From: Bacillus nakamurai
Lineage (GTDB): Bacteria > Bacillota > Bacilli > Bacillales > Bacillaceae
Reading direction: 5' to 3'
Length of the DNA: 64,000 nucleotides
Assembly (NCBI RefSeq): GCF_001584325.1
Contig: NZ_LSAZ01000001.1
Location: 1 to 64,000, forward strand
Made by a program: the position numbers and the translations under genes. Positions 37,440-46,703 of the stretch are shown here, one piece after another; position 1 is the first letter of the stretch, and each line of letters starts with the position of its first letter. The notes beneath the pieces were generated by a model. It ran no database searches. It was not told the DNA's origin and was given only the letters and a program-made list of their open reading frames with translations.

Positions 37440-37480
37440 GAGCATGTTTTGATCAATCTATTTTCAAAACATGCTCTTTC
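37440..37480. terminator. Hairpin with T-rich end
   Basis: GAGCATGTTTTGA pairs perfectly (13 bp) with TCAAAACATGCTC over an 11-nt loop and is followed by TTTCTT. It may end the operon upstream although 135 nt away from it. Confidence 0.65.
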
Positions 37481-37544
37481 TTATTGTTCGTTTATCAAGG
37501 TTATTAGTATCAATTTGATCAAACTTTATTTTAAAGCAACAGCA

Positions 37545-37774
37545 ACGGCTATGCGGCAGTGCGACGAAGGGAAGCTGGTCGAGGAAGAAAACCGGCAGCC
37601 CGTGGCCATGGCCATACCTGCGCCGGCGGCATAACTGCAGCTGAAGGAGCGCGTCGGTTCCGAAAGAACCGTCAGGGAAGCCAAGGAGTAACGTAGTACA
37701 CGTGCCCCGTTGCAGGGAAATGGAATTTAAAAAGCGGTCCAGACGGCGGACCGAAGTCTGTAGGGGGAGAAGCA
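37545..37774 (+). ncRNA. Candidate HEARO-type (IscB-associated omega) RNA, orphaned
   Basis: A GC-rich block in AT-rich surroundings with little coding character but several strong hairpins: CGGTTC-cgaaa-GAACCG (37655-37671) and CGGTCC-agacggc-GGACCG (37735-37753). Stretches such as GCGACGAAGGGAAGCTGG and GTCAGGGAAGCCAAGGAG match what I remember of the HEARO RNA consensus. It ends in GTAGGGGGAGAAGC and an ATG at 37775 opening MANY, as IscB proteins often begin, but the frame closes after nine codons and no IscB body follows. So an IscB element whose ORF was deleted is likely; the RNA identity rests on memory. Confidence 0.5.
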
Positions 37775-38259
37775 ATGGCCAATTATTCGTCTTTGGACCA
37801 CTGACCAGTAATATCGGTAGTATTACTTATTTAAGGTTCATGGGTCTTAAAAAAGGAACGGAATTAGAACAGAAGACTCGTATTCTATAGGTGTAAAACA
37901 AAAAAATACACATTTATTATGTTTCTGAATTGCACATTTTGAATAAACAACAGGGAAATTGTAGGATGTTAAGAATCTTAGTTGTAAACCCTTTCCTTAT
38001 ATGGTAATTTTGATTTGTAGTACCAAATTAATCCTGGATGGAAAGGGGAGATTCAATGGAAAGGTCAAAACTTTTATAGTGTAAAAAGGGACAATTATGG
38101 CCATGACACAGAACGCTTAAAAGAGAAAGTGCTATCAATTCATTTTGAATGATCATAGTAACTAAACAAACATTAAAACAAGAAGGCATCTATGATACAA
38201 CTGACTGTTATTAGGTGTATTTTTTTTATCTAAATAAACAAAATTAAGGAGAGATTACA
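37775..38259. other. Region between the RNA element and the small secreted peptide
   Basis: Holds the possible iscB start relic (ATG 37775, short frame MANYSSLDH) and about 450 AT-rich nt in which I see no complete gene. Confidence 0.4.
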
Positions 38260-38469
38260 TTGAAAAAGAAGGTTCTTGCTTCAATCACGTTGGGAATAGC
38301 CTTACTAGGTGGCCAAGCAGCTTTTGCTAGTCAATCGGATGATGTTAATCACGGAGAAATTAATTTGGATGAATCCAGAGACTTAATGAGTGCTCTGAAA
38401 TTAACCAAATCATCAGCCAGTGGCGGCACTTGGTATCATGGTTTTGAAGGCCCGTCCTTCTCATCATAA
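38260..38469 (+). CDS. Small secreted peptide, possibly a truncated lactococcin-972-like bacteriocin
   Basis: A 69-residue precursor: clear signal peptide (KKKVLASITLGIALLGGQAAFAS, 1-24 in part) and a short acidic mature part ending in GGTWYHGFEGPSFSS. The GTWYHG stretch resembles the GTWxHG start of mature lactococcin 972, but family members continue for about 50 more residues with a tyrosine-rich tail missing here. TTG or ATG start context AAGGAGAG upstream of 38260. It lies 25 nt from yunC, so a deletion may have joined a bacteriocin gene to the yunC upstream region. Low certainty on the family. Confidence 0.45.
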   Translation: MKKKVLASITLGIALLGGQAAFASQSDDVNHGEINLDESRDLMSALKLTKSSASGGTWYHGFEGPSFSS

Positions 38470-38493
38470 AGTAGGGAGAAGGGAGTGGCTGAT

Positions 38494-38799
38494 TTGGTCA
38501 ATATGACACCGATTTTCATAGATGGAACGCCGTTTACCGCCGTCACAATCCAGCTTCCCAAAACAAACTTTATGGCCGTCACATGTGAACACGGATACAT
38601 TATGTGCGGAGCGCTTGATATTGCCCTATTGAACGACAAATTAAAGGAACGCGGCATTATTGCCGGACGCGCCGTCGGCGTCCGCACCATTGAACAGCTT
38701 TTGGACGCCCCTTTAGAGTCCGTCACCTTTGCGGCAAAAGATCTCGGCATCCATGCGGGCATGAAGGGGAGAGAAGCTCTGCTGAAAATGGCAAAATAA
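38494..38799 (+). CDS. yunC: YunC, DUF1805 family protein
   Basis: A 101-residue soluble protein of the DUF1805 family, no established function. KTNFMAVTCEHGYIMCGALD and GRAVGVRTIEQLLDAPL are family hallmarks. The start TTG 38494 gives exactly the B. subtilis length and has GGGAG about 9 nt upstream; GTG 38485 overlaps that site. No sign of damage. Confidence 0.88.
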   Translation: MVNMTPIFIDGTPFTAVTIQLPKTNFMAVTCEHGYIMCGALDIALLNDKLKERGIIAGRAVGVRTIEQLLDAPLESVTFAAKDLGIHAGMKGREALLKMAK

Positions 38800-38866
38800 A
38801 TTGGCCCGGCTATTACTATGTCCCTCCTAACAAGCATACATTGTGATATGTAAGGGGGGATTTTTC

Positions 38867-39640
38867 TTGCCTAGATACCGGGGCCCTCTTCGCAAGAGAG
38901 GGCCTTTGCCTTTTCGATATGTGATGCTTTTGTCGTTTGTCTTTTTCATCATATCGACTGCAATCAGCCTTTGGATGATCAACGTCTCGATCAAACCGGT
39001 GCTTATGAACATCGGGGAAATGGAAACAAAACGTGTGGCGACGGAGGTCATTCAGGAATCAATTGAAGAATATATGTCTCATAGCGATAATGTGAAAGAT
39101 ATGGTGGATATGAAAACGGATGAAAACGGAAAAGTCACCACAATGGATTTTAATACACAAGTGGTCAACAGTATGAAGACAAAGGTGACAAAGCAGCTCC
39201 AAGCCCATTTGAAGGAAGCGGAATCGCACAATAAGCAGCATGAAACAAAAAAAGGCAGTAAAACCGCTGATAATATTATGATTAATATCCCTTTAGGGCA
39301 AGTCACGGGAAACAGCATTCTCGGAAATCTGGGGCCGAAAATCCCCGTCCGTTTTAATCTGATCGGTGACGCATTAACCGATGTGAAAACAAAAATCAAG
39401 CCGTACGGCATTAACAATGCCCTCATTGATATTAGTATTTTTGTGGAAATTAAAGTGAAAGTCATCATTCCGTTTGCCAGCGAAACCTCAGTTGTCACAA
39501 ATAACATTCCGGTCTCAATTAAAGCAATCCAAGGAGAGGTGCCGCAATTTTATAACGGAAGCGGCGGATCTGGCGTGACGCCTTCCGTACAGCTGCCGAG
39601 CGAAAAACAGGAGAAATCCGGAACCGATAAAGGCAAATAA
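38867..39640 (+). CDS. yunB: YunB, sporulation protein
   Basis: A 257-residue protein with one N-terminal membrane segment (about 17-40) and a large extracytoplasmic part. In B. subtilis yunB is expressed in the mother cell under sigma-E and is needed for normal sporulation. IMINIPLGQVTGNSILGNLG and PYGINNALIDISIFVEIKV are strongly conserved. TTG 38867 (AAGGGGGG upstream) rather than an ATG at 38843 ahead of the ribosome site. It is related in part to YlmC/SpoIIR-type envelope proteins, not clearly assigned. Confidence 0.92.
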   Translation: MPRYRGPLRKRGPLPFRYVMLLSFVFFIISTAISLWMINVSIKPVLMNIGEMETKRVATEVIQESIEEYMSHSDNVKDMVDMKTDENGKVTTMDFNTQVVNSMKTKVTKQLQAHLKEAESHNKQHETKKGSKTADNIMINIPLGQVTGNSILGNLGPKIPVRFNLIGDALTDVKTKIKPYGINNALIDISIFVEIKVKVIIPFASETSVVTNNIPVSIKAIQGEVPQFYNGSGGSGVTPSVQLPSEKQEKSGTDKGK

Positions 39641-39688
39641 AACACACAGCCGCTTTATTCTTCCCGGCGGCTGTGTGTTCATTTTTTC
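39641..39688. terminator. Bidirectional terminator between yunB and lytH
   Basis: A 13-bp perfect stem AACACACAGCCGC/GCGGCTGTGTGTT with a 13-nt loop and T tract (TTTTTT at 39682-39687). Confidence 0.85.
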
Positions 39689-40656
39689 TTGCGTATCTCG
39701 TTTCGCTCCCATGCCCTTAAATGCGGATACGGATCAAAGGACCATTCCGTCCGGCCGTTATCCTTATACATGCCGTAATGAAGATGCGGCGGAAATTTCC
39801 CCGCGGTGCCCGGCGGACCGTAGCCGGAGCTTCCGACAGAACCGATCACCTCTCCCGGCTTGACGATCTGGCCTTTATGAACCCCTTTTGCAAAGCCGTT
39901 CAGGTGGGCGAAGTAGTGATACGTATTATGAATGTCCCTGATGCCGATTCTCCAGCCTCCGAAGCGATTCCAGCCTTTCATTTCAACGATTCCGTAGCAG
40001 GTGGATCTGACGGGAAGCCCGTAATGGGCGAAAAGGTCCGTCCCTTCGTGAATCCGCCTCCCGCCGAAGCCGCGCGCGGCGCCCCATGTGCTCCGGTAGC
40101 TATAATCCGTTTTGATGGGCAGCGGAAAGGCATGTTCTCCAAGATCGATGCGCCCGAACGTTTTGAACAATTTCATAAATTCGCTGATAATGCTGACCGT
40201 CTGATCCCGGCGGTAATAATTCCAGAGACCGATGCGGATATGATCCAGATCCGTCCCGAACGTCATTAAATATTGGGCAAACGTATAAAGGATATCCTCA
40301 TCATTACTTACCTCGGCTTTTCCGTCGCCGTCGCCGTCCAAGCCGATTCCGTCAAATACTTTAATGCTGAGCGGCGCGTCATCCTTAGGATTAGGATTTT
40401 CCGGCCCGCTCCATATGTGATCTGGAATATAAATGCTGATGATTCCAGCTTTTTCAGGCAAGTCTTTTCGATTATCCCGCACGTTTTCCTCATATTGATC
40501 AACAGCTGCAAGCGCGTACCAAGGAATCTGAGTGACCGCTTCGGCTTTACGGTACAATTCCATCCGCTTGGCATAAACGGAGTCAGATGGCTCTTTCCCG
40601 GCAGCAGCCGGGCAGAAAACAGACAAAAGGAGAAGAACAGATAACAGAACTTTCAC
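39679..40656 (-). CDS. lytH: LytH, L-Ala-D-Glu endopeptidase of spore cortex maturation
   Basis: Secreted M23 peptidase that trims cortex peptidoglycan side chains to single L-alanine during sporulation (sigma-K-dependent in B. subtilis). 325 residues: short signal peptide (about 1-19), an N-terminal domain, then the metallopeptidase core with HEGTDLFAHYGLPV (His and Asp ligands), HYFAHLNGF and PPHLHYGMY. The GTG at 40656 is preceded by AAAGGAG eight nt away; an ATG a few codons upstream overlaps the ribosome site. Confidence 0.92.
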   Translation of the reverse strand: MKVLLSVLLLLSVFCPAAAGKEPSDSVYAKRMELYRKAEAVTQIPWYALAAVDQYEENVRDNRKDLPEKAGIISIYIPDHIWSGPENPNPKDDAPLSIKVFDGIGLDGDGDGKAEVSNDEDILYTFAQYLMTFGTDLDHIRIGLWNYYRRDQTVSIISEFMKLFKTFGRIDLGEHAFPLPIKTDYSYRSTWGAARGFGGRRIHEGTDLFAHYGLPVRSTCYGIVEMKGWNRFGGWRIGIRDIHNTYHYFAHLNGFAKGVHKGQIVKPGEVIGSVGSSGYGPPGTAGKFPPHLHYGMYKDNGRTEWSFDPYPHLRAWERNEIRKKK

Positions 40657-40857
40657 AACATGATCTCCTTTCATATTGAATACAAATAGTTTGCGGCAAC
40701 AATTCGAGAAAATGTGAGTAATTCTCTTCCCTTGTCGAGAAATTTTTCCTATGTTAAAGTGACTAATGAATAGAAAACCGCAAGTTTTGCATCCATCGTG
40801 AAATAGGAATTTTTCGCACAAGAAAACGAATACAGGGATAATGGAGATGATGGGGAA

Positions 40858-41754
40858 ATGGCGAAGAAAGACGAGCATCTGAGAAAGCCTGAATGGCTCA
40901 AAATAAAGCTGAACACGAATGAAAACTATACGGGCCTGAAAAAATTAATGCGTGAAAATAACCTGCATACCGTATGTGAAGAAGCAAAATGCCCGAACAT
41001 TCATGAATGCTGGGCTGTCAGACGTACGGCGACATTTATGATTCTCGGGTCTGTTTGTACGAGAGCCTGCCGCTTCTGCGCGGTAAAAACGGGCCTTCCG
41101 ACGGAGCTTGATTTGCAGGAACCGGAACGCGTGGCCGATTCAGTCGCTCTGATGAACTTAAAACACGCCGTGATCACAGCCGTAGCGCGTGATGATCAGA
41201 AAGACGGCGGAGCAGGCATCTTCGCGGAAACGGTTCGCGCCATCCGCAGAAAAAGCCCGTTCACTACGATTGAAGTCCTTCCATCTGATATGGGCGGAAA
41301 CTACGACAACCTGAAAACATTAATGGACGCCCGTCCCGATATTTTAAACCACAATATTGAAACCGTTCGCCGCCTGACGCCGAGAGTCCGTGCCCGCGCA
41401 ACGTATGACCGTTCTTTAGAATTTTTACGCCGGGCGAAAGAAATGCAGCCTGACATCCCGACGAAATCAAGCATCATGATCGGTCTTGGGGAAACGAAGG
41501 AAGAGATTATCGAAGTGATGGACGACCTGTTGGCGAACAACGTAGATATCATGGCAATCGGCCAATATCTGCAGCCGACGAAAAAACATTTAAAAGTCCA
41601 AAAATACTACCATCCGGACGAATTTGCAGAATTAAAAGAAATCGCTATGCAGAAAGGCTTCAGCCACTGTGAAGCAGGCCCGCTTGTCCGCTCATCTTAC
41701 CATGCCGATGAACAAGTAAACGAAGCGTCTAAAAAACGCCAGGCCCAAGCATAA
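40858..41754 (+). CDS. lipA: LipA, lipoyl synthase
   Basis: Radical SAM enzyme that inserts two sulfurs into octanoyl groups on lipoyl domains. The 298 residues carry both cluster motifs: the auxiliary 4Fe-4S site [12 protein letters not shown] and the radical SAM site CTRACRFC, plus the C-terminal RSSYHADEQ, whose serine ligates the auxiliary cluster. ATG 40858 with GGAGATGATGGGG. A client of the Fe-S assembly system encoded earlier in this window. Confidence 0.97.
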   Translation: MAKKDEHLRKPEWLKIKLNTNENYTGLKKLMRENNLHTVCEEAKCPNIHECWAVRRTATFMILGSVCTRACRFCAVKTGLPTELDLQEPERVADSVALMNLKHAVITAVARDDQKDGGAGIFAETVRAIRRKSPFTTIEVLPSDMGGNYDNLKTLMDARPDILNHNIETVRRLTPRVRARATYDRSLEFLRRAKEMQPDIPTKSSIMIGLGETKEEIIEVMDDLLANNVDIMAIGQYLQPTKKHLKVQKYYHPDEFAELKEIAMQKGFSHCEAGPLVRSSYHADEQVNEASKKRQAQA

Positions 41755-41764
41755 TTAAAGCCCC

Positions 41765-41799
41765 AAAAACCCAAAACGCCGCAGGTTTTGGGTTTTTGT
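41765..41799. terminator. Terminator after lipA
   Basis: AAAAACCCAAAAC pairs with GTTTTGGGTTTTT (13 bp) across a 7-nt loop. Confidence 0.85.
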
Positions 41800-41805
41800 G
41801 ATGGT

Positions 41806-41939
41806 TTATTTTTTCTCTTCGTATAAGGCATCTTGAATAAGGATCAGCTGAACCGTTAAACTGGATATAAAAGGAATGAAAATTTCCTGCCCGCTCGATT
41901 CGCCTGATTTTGCAATTGATGGACAGAAGTCAATGAATT
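41806..41939 (-). pseudogene. C-terminal relic of an unidentified gene
   Basis: A minus-strand frame of about 43 codons without a start codon reads IAKSGESSGQEIFIPFISSL and ends LILIQDALYEEKK with TAA at 41808-41806. It has good codon character and looks like the end of a larger protein, perhaps a SIS-domain regulator of the RpiR type. It lies where B. subtilis carries yutC; I could not match it to that gene. Confidence 0.4.
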
Positions 41940-41972
41940 ATGATAGTAAAGAGTGATAAAAGAGGTGAAGAC

Positions 41973-42248
41973 ATGATTCTTATTCAAAATGCCGAGTTTG
42001 AACTCGTTCACGATTTTAAAAACGGCTTTAATGAAGAAGCGTTCAAAGCCCGCTATTCAGACATATTAAATAAATATGACTACATTGTGGGAGACTGGGG
42101 ATACAGTCAGCTGCGGCTCAAAGGCTTCTTTGATGACCAGAATCAAAAGGCAACCTTTGAAACGAAAATCAGCACATTAGACGAATACATTTACGAATAC
42201 TGCAATTTCGGCTGCGCGTATTTTGTCTTGAAACGGATCAGAAAATAA
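41973..42248 (+). CDS. yutD: YutD family protein (DUF1027)
   Basis: A 91-residue soluble protein of the YutD/DUF1027 family, function unknown. FELVHDFKNGFNEEAFKARY and IVGDWGYSQLRLKGFF are diagnostic, with a C-terminal YEYCNFGCAYFVLKR cysteine pair. ATG 41973 with GAGGTGAAG. It is 24 nt upstream of yutE, probably co-transcribed with yutE and yutF. Confidence 0.88.
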   Translation: MILIQNAEFELVHDFKNGFNEEAFKARYSDILNKYDYIVGDWGYSQLRLKGFFDDQNQKATFETKISTLDEYIYEYCNFGCAYFVLKRIRK

Positions 42249-42272
42249 TACATGCAAAGGGGATGCTGTCAC

Positions 42273-42707
42273 GTGTATTTTGTTGACAGAAATAAAATCG
42301 AACAAACACTCCGATTTTTCGAAAGCCAGCTGGAGCTGTTTACAAGCCAGACGGATTGGCAAACAGACATTGAAAAAAGAGCGCTTGAGCGCATCGGCCA
42401 TATTATGATCGAATGCATTCTCGATGTCGGCAATGATATGATTGACGGCTTTATTATGCGTGACCCGGGCAGCTACGACGATATCATGGATATTCTGACT
42501 GATGAAAAGGTCGTAACGGAAGAAGACGGAAGCCGGCTGAAGCAATTGATTTCATGCCGGAAGCAGCTGGTGCAGGAATATCAGCAAGCTGATCATCAGG
42601 AGCTGTTTGCTCTCGTCACGGCAAATCTGGACGTGCTCCAAGCCTTTCCGGCCCGCGTGAGAACTTATCTTGAAACAGAGCTCGGCCCTGTTTCCGCTTT
42701 TAAATAA
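42273..42707 (+). CDS. yutE: YutE, DUF86 (HepT-like) protein
   Basis: A 144-residue all-helical protein of the DUF86 family, related by fold to HepT, the RNase toxin of HEPN/MNT modules. IGHIMIECILDVGNDMIDGF and RDPGSYDDIMDIL fit. No nucleotidyltransferase (MNT antitoxin) gene adjoins, so a toxin role is doubtful, and the usual HEPN R-x4-6-H motif is not clearly present. GTG 42273 is chosen for length and AAAGGGGATG upstream. Confidence 0.85.
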   Translation: MYFVDRNKIEQTLRFFESQLELFTSQTDWQTDIEKRALERIGHIMIECILDVGNDMIDGFIMRDPGSYDDIMDILTDEKVVTEEDGSRLKQLISCRKQLVQEYQQADHQELFALVTANLDVLQAFPARVRTYLETELGPVSAFK

Positions 42708-42740
42708 CAACGAGAAACAAATTCCACAGGAGTGTTGAGG

Positions 42741-43511
42741 ATGAAAGCATATAAAGGATATTTAATTGACTTGGACGGCACAATGTACAACGGTACCGAA
42801 AAAATTGAAGAAGCGTGTGAATTTGTGAGAACACTCAAAGCGCGCGGCATTCCGTATTTATTTGTGACAAACAATTCCTCACGGACGCCGAAGCAGGTAG
42901 CGGATAAATTAATGAGCTTCGATATCCCTGCATCCGAAGAGCAGGTTTTCACGACAAGCATGGCGACTGCGCAGCATATCGCCCAGCAGAAAAAAGATGC
43001 ATCGGTATATGTTATCGGTGAAGAGGGCATCCGTCAGGCGATTGAAGAAAACGGCCTGAGCTTTGGAGAAGAAAACGCTGACTTTGTCGTTGTCGGAATA
43101 GACCGCGGGATTACATACGAAAAATTGGCGACGGGCTGCCTTGCCATCAGAAACGGCGCCCGGTTTATATCAACAAACGGCGATGTCGCCATCCCGACAG
43201 AAAGAGGGCTTTTGCCGGGGAACGGCTCGCTTACATCCGTATTGACGGTATCAACAGGCGTGCAGCCCGTCTTTATCGGCAAGCCTGAATCCATCATTAT
43301 GGAACAGGCGATGCGCGTGCTCGGAACGGATATTTCTGAAACGCTGATGGTCGGCGATAACTATGCAACAGATATTATGGCCGGCATCAATGCTGGAATG
43401 GACACGCTGCTTGTTCATACCGGCGTAACGAAGCGGGAGCATATGGCTGATTATGACACGAAGCCGACGCATGCGGTCGATTCTTTAACGGAATGGATTG
43501 AATATATGTAA
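42741..43511 (+). CDS. yutF: YutF, HAD-superfamily phosphatase (NagD-like)
   Basis: A 256-residue HAD hydrolase of the NagD subfamily. Motif I is YLIDLDGTMYNG (nucleophile Asp), motif II FVTNNSSRTP, motif III lysine in GKPESIIM, motif IV MVGDNYATDIMAGINAGMD. A low-specificity sugar- or nucleotide-phosphatase is likely. ATG 42741 with AGGAG. Confidence 0.9.
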   Translation: MKAYKGYLIDLDGTMYNGTEKIEEACEFVRTLKARGIPYLFVTNNSSRTPKQVADKLMSFDIPASEEQVFTTSMATAQHIAQQKKDASVYVIGEEGIRQAIEENGLSFGEENADFVVVGIDRGITYEKLATGCLAIRNGARFISTNGDVAIPTERGLLPGNGSLTSVLTVSTGVQPVFIGKPESIIMEQAMRVLGTDISETLMVGDNYATDIMAGINAGMDTLLVHTGVTKREHMADYDTKPTHAVDSLTEWIEYM

Positions 43512-43513
43512 GA

Positions 43514-43543
43514 AAAAAAGGGGCGGCCGTTCGGCCGCCCTTA
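43514..43543. terminator. Bidirectional terminator between yutF and yutG
   Basis: GGGCGGCCG pairs with CGGCCGCCC over a 2-nt top, flanked by an A tract and TTATT. Confidence 0.7.
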
Positions 43544-44041
43544 TTCTGTATTTCTTGCGTGATGAGCCAGGCGGCTTGAAGCCGCGGCGGCGATCGCTCC
43601 GACAATATCATCGAGAAACGTATGGCATTCGCCGGTTGACTTATCATTTAACCGCGCGAGGATGCCCGGTTTTTCCTTATCGATGTAACCGTAGTTTGTA
43701 AAGCCGATGGAGCCGTATATATTTACGATAGAGAAGGCGAGCACCTCATCAACCCCGTACAGGCTTTCATCGATCGCCAAAATGGTTTGAAGCGGCTCAG
43801 ACAGTTTTTTTTGCTCGGTGAGCATGTCTAATTCAATCCCCGTTAAAATGGCATTCTGCACCTCCCGTTTTGCGATCACCCGGTTTACATTCAGCTTACA
43901 TTCCTCCATAGTCAAATCGGGATGATATTGTTTCTGGAGAAAAAACACAAGCTCGGCAATATCGGCCACCTCTACCCCCCGTTCTTTTAAACGCGTTCTC
44001 GCGACGGCCTCCACCTGATTCAGCTGTTCTTTTTCTGACAT
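43541..44041 (-). CDS. yutG: YutG, phosphatidylglycerophosphatase A family protein
   Basis: A 166-residue protein of the PgpA family without clear membrane segments. ECHTFLDDIVGAIAAAASSR matches the family end, and VYGSIGFTNYGYIDK is the conserved central motif. PgpA proteins dephosphorylate phosphatidylglycerophosphate, but whether YutG does so is unproven. ATG 44041 gives the B. subtilis length; the ribosome site (GGGTGAAG) is weak. Confidence 0.87.
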   Translation of the reverse strand: MSEKEQLNQVEAVARTRLKERGVEVADIAELVFFLQKQYHPDLTMEECKLNVNRVIAKREVQNAILTGIELDMLTEQKKLSEPLQTILAIDESLYGVDEVLAFSIVNIYGSIGFTNYGYIDKEKPGILARLNDKSTGECHTFLDDIVGAIAAAASSRLAHHARNTE

Positions 44042-44188
44042 TTGCTTCACCCAATCTTTTTTTACTAGTTTATACAACATCCGGTCCGATGTTTCTCCTC
44101 CCGCTTAGAAGGATTACAATATGTATTCATAATTTCACCGATGTATGATTACGATGTGAATAGCCCCAATCTTACAGAGGTGATTATG

Positions 44189-45202
44189 ATGAAAGACATT
44201 ATTAAAGAAAAGTACGGCATTCAAATCAGGCAGCTTTCCGTTTATCAGCGGTACCAGTGCTTTCAAACGCCAAATTCCTTTTTTCTCATCATTCCCGTCT
44301 CCCATTTTTCCCAATCAGAGCTGACGGAGCTTTATTACATGAGTCAGTATTTACAAGAACAAAGTGACCCATACGTTTGTGTGTTTATCTTAACGAAGGA
44401 AGGGGAGCTGACCTTTAAACATGAGGACAAAACGTTTGCGCTATTAAAGGCGGCGCTCCCGGCCTTAAACCGGTCGTTTTCTGTCGGCGCGGAGCTTGCA
44501 GAATTCCACAGAAAGGGCAGAGGCTTCCCGTACGAAGTGAAAGAAGCGGGCCGAATCGGCCAGTGGAAGGATTTATGGGGAAAGCGCGTGGATCAGCTTG
44601 AATCATTCTGGATGCAGAAAATCCGTATGTCCCCGCTTGAGCCATTTGAAAAGAAAATGATTGAATCGTTTCCTTATTATTCGGGCTTAGCGGAAAACGC
44701 CATTCAATATTTAGTGGATACGGAACTGGACGACAATCCCCAGGCCGAGGATTCGGGAACAATCTGCCACCAGCGGATGGAGCGCAACACATGGTCTGAG
44801 GAATCATTAATCCGCATCCCGGGTGATTGGGTATTTGACCATGCGTCCCGCGACATATCGGAATATATGCGGAGCACGTATTTATATCATCGCGACGATT
44901 TACTCAATAACGGATTTCAGTTTCTGCAGGAATACGAACAAATCACGCCTTTATCCTCCTTTTCCAAACGCCTGTTTTACAGCCGCCTCTTATTTCCGCT
45001 TCATTACTTCGAGACGGTAGAGAGCTATTACATCTCTCCGGATTCCGAAAAACACTTTTATGAAGAGCAGCTCGACTACATCCTTGCCGATTGCGGGCGG
45101 TATGAACAGTTTTTACAAACGTGCCATGACATGATGAATGTAGGATCAGCCCAGGTATTTGTCCCGCCTGTCGCCTGGCTCGGAAAAGGAAACAGTTCGT
45201 AA
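44189..45202 (+). CDS. yutH: YutH, spore coat-associated CotS-like kinase-fold protein
   Basis: A 337-residue protein of the CotS/YutH/YtaA group, aminoglycoside-phosphotransferase-like fold, associated with spore coat assembly in B. subtilis. GDWVFDHASRDISEYMRSTY is in the region where kinases of this fold carry the Mg-binding aspartate, but the catalytic HxD loop is not obvious, so it may be a non-catalytic member. Start ATG 44189 (AGAGGTGA five nt before); ATG 44186 is next to it. Confidence 0.85.
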   Translation: MKDIIKEKYGIQIRQLSVYQRYQCFQTPNSFFLIIPVSHFSQSELTELYYMSQYLQEQSDPYVCVFILTKEGELTFKHEDKTFALLKAALPALNRSFSVGAELAEFHRKGRGFPYEVKEAGRIGQWKDLWGKRVDQLESFWMQKIRMSPLEPFEKKMIESFPYYSGLAENAIQYLVDTELDDNPQAEDSGTICHQRMERNTWSEESLIRIPGDWVFDHASRDISEYMRSTYLYHRDDLLNNGFQFLQEYEQITPLSSFSKRLFYSRLLFPLHYFETVESYYISPDSEKHFYEEQLDYILADCGRYEQFLQTCHDMMNVGSAQVFVPPVAWLGKGNSS

Positions 45203-45295
45203 GAAAATATGACGCAAAAATATTTAGAAAATATAGAATCTTGTCATATCAAGGTGTTAAGCGTTTACAATTCTATAAAACCAAGGGACGGCCGC

Positions 45296-45324
45296 TTGTC
45301 AAAACAAATAGGGGCTTATATAAT
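45296..45324 (+). promoter_or_regulatory. Putative sigma-A promoter of hom-thrC-thrB
   Basis: TTGTCA (45296-45301) and TATAAT (45319-45324) with a 17-nt spacer, about 78 nt before the hom start. The AT-rich stretch before it could host the known regulators of this operon, but no specific site is recognised. Confidence 0.6.
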
Positions 45325-45401
45325 ATTTGTAACTTAAATGTCTGTGAAGGGTTAACAATTGTCCTTTATGAGTGGACAGATGGAGGAAAGGTGGAGTTTT
45401 T

Positions 45402-46703
45402 TTGAAAGCGATTCGTATTGGACTGTTAGGACTCGGAACCGTGGGAAGCGGTGTCGTAAAAATCATTCAAGACCATCAGGATAAGCTCATGCATCAAGTC
45501 GGCTGTCCGGTAACGATAAAAAAAGTGCTGGTGAAAGATATTGATAAAAAAAGAGAAGCCGAACTGCCGAGAGAAGTGCTGACGACAGAGGTGTACGACG
45601 TCATTGATGATCCTGATGTCGACGTCGTCATTGAGGTCATCGGCGGCGTGGAACAGACGAAAGAATACCTGCTTGACGCTTTAAAAGCGAAAAAACACGT
45701 CGTAACCGCTAATAAAGATTTGATCGCCGTTTACGGTTCAGAACTGCTGGCGGCTGCTAAAGAAAATAGCTGTGACCTGTATTATGAAGCGAGCGTCGCC
45801 GGTGGAATCCCGATTTTGCGCACATTGGAAGATGGGCTTTCCTCTGACCGGATCACAAAAATGATGGGAATTGTCAACGGAACGACAAACTTTATCTTAA
45901 CGAAAATGATCAAAGAAAAAAGCCCGTACGAAGAAGTGCTGAAGGAAGCGCAGGACCTCGGATTCGCAGAAGCGGACCCGACCGCCGATGTAGAAGGCTT
46001 GGACGCGGCGCGCAAGATGGCTATTTTAGCCCGTCTCGGGTTTTCCATGAATGTCGATCTGGAGGATGTCAAAGTGAAAGGCATTTCCCAAATCACTGAC
46101 GAAGACATCAGCTTCAGCAAGCGCCTCGGCTACACGATGAAGCTGATCGGCATTGCCCAGCGTGATAACAGTAAAATCGAGGTCAGCGTTCAGCCGACGC
46201 TTCTCCCCGATCATCACCCGCTCGCTGCCGTTCATAATGAATACAACGCCGTATACGTGTACGGAGAAGCCGTCGGGGAAACGATGTTTTACGGACCGGG
46301 AGCGGGAAGCATGCCGACAGCGACATCAGTCGTGTCAGATCTTGTCGCGGTAATGAAAAACATGCGTCTCGGCGTAAACGGAAACAGCTTTGTGGCACCG
46401 CAGTTTGAGAGAAATCTGAAGCAGCCGTCCGACATCTATGCCCAGCAATTCTTAAGAATCCACGTGAAAGACCAAGTCGGCTCCTTCTCGAAAATCACAT
46501 CCGTTTTCTCAGAACGGGGAGTGAGCTTTGAAAAGATTCTGCAGCTGCCGATTAAAGGGCATGATGATCTCGCTGAAATCGTGATTGTCACGCACCATAC
46601 GTCAGAAGCGGATTTCAGCGACATCCTGCAAAACTTACATGATCTCGAAGTCGTACAAGAAGTGAAAAGCACATATCGAGTAGAAGGGAACGGTTGGAGC
46701 TAA
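45402..46703 (+). CDS. hom: Hom, homoserine dehydrogenase
   Basis: Reduces aspartate semialdehyde to homoserine, the branch point to threonine and methionine. 433 residues: NAD(P)-binding [12 protein letters not shown] at the start, catalytic domain with [18 protein letters not shown] and [15 protein letters not shown], and a C-terminal ACT domain (from about 350: [20 protein letters not shown]), the usual seat of threonine feedback. TTG 45402, GGTGGAG upstream. Its stop overlaps the thrC start by one base. Confidence 0.96.
   Translation: MKAIRIGLLGLGTVGSGVVKIIQDHQDKLMHQVGCPVTIKKVLVKDIDKKREAELPREVLTTEVYDVIDDPDVDVVIEVIGGVEQTKEYLLDALKAKKHVVTANKDLIAVYGSELLAAAKENSCDLYYEASVAGGIPILRTLEDGLSSDRITKMMGIVNGTTNFILTKMIKEKSPYEEVLKEAQDLGFAEADPTADVEGLDAARKMAILARLGFSMNVDLEDVKVKGISQITDEDISFSKRLGYTMKLIGIAQRDNSKIEVSVQPTLLPDHHPLAAVHNEYNAVYVYGEAVGETMFYGPGAGSMPTATSVVSDLVAVMKNMRLGVNGNSFVAPQFERNLKQPSDIYAQQFLRIHVKDQVGSFSKITSVFSERGVSFEKILQLPIKGHDDLAEIVIVTHHTSEADFSDILQNLHDLEVVQEVKSTYRVEGNGWS

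Noticed and set aside
37545..37774. Group II intron 5-prime end (GTGCGAC)
   Set aside because: The start matches the loose GUGYG consensus, but no domain V hairpin or maturase was seen; HEARO fits the layout better.
37464..37775. 103-codon minus-strand frame across the GC-rich block
   Set aside because: Arg/Cys/Leu-rich shadow composition and no ribosome site; the block is better explained as structured RNA.
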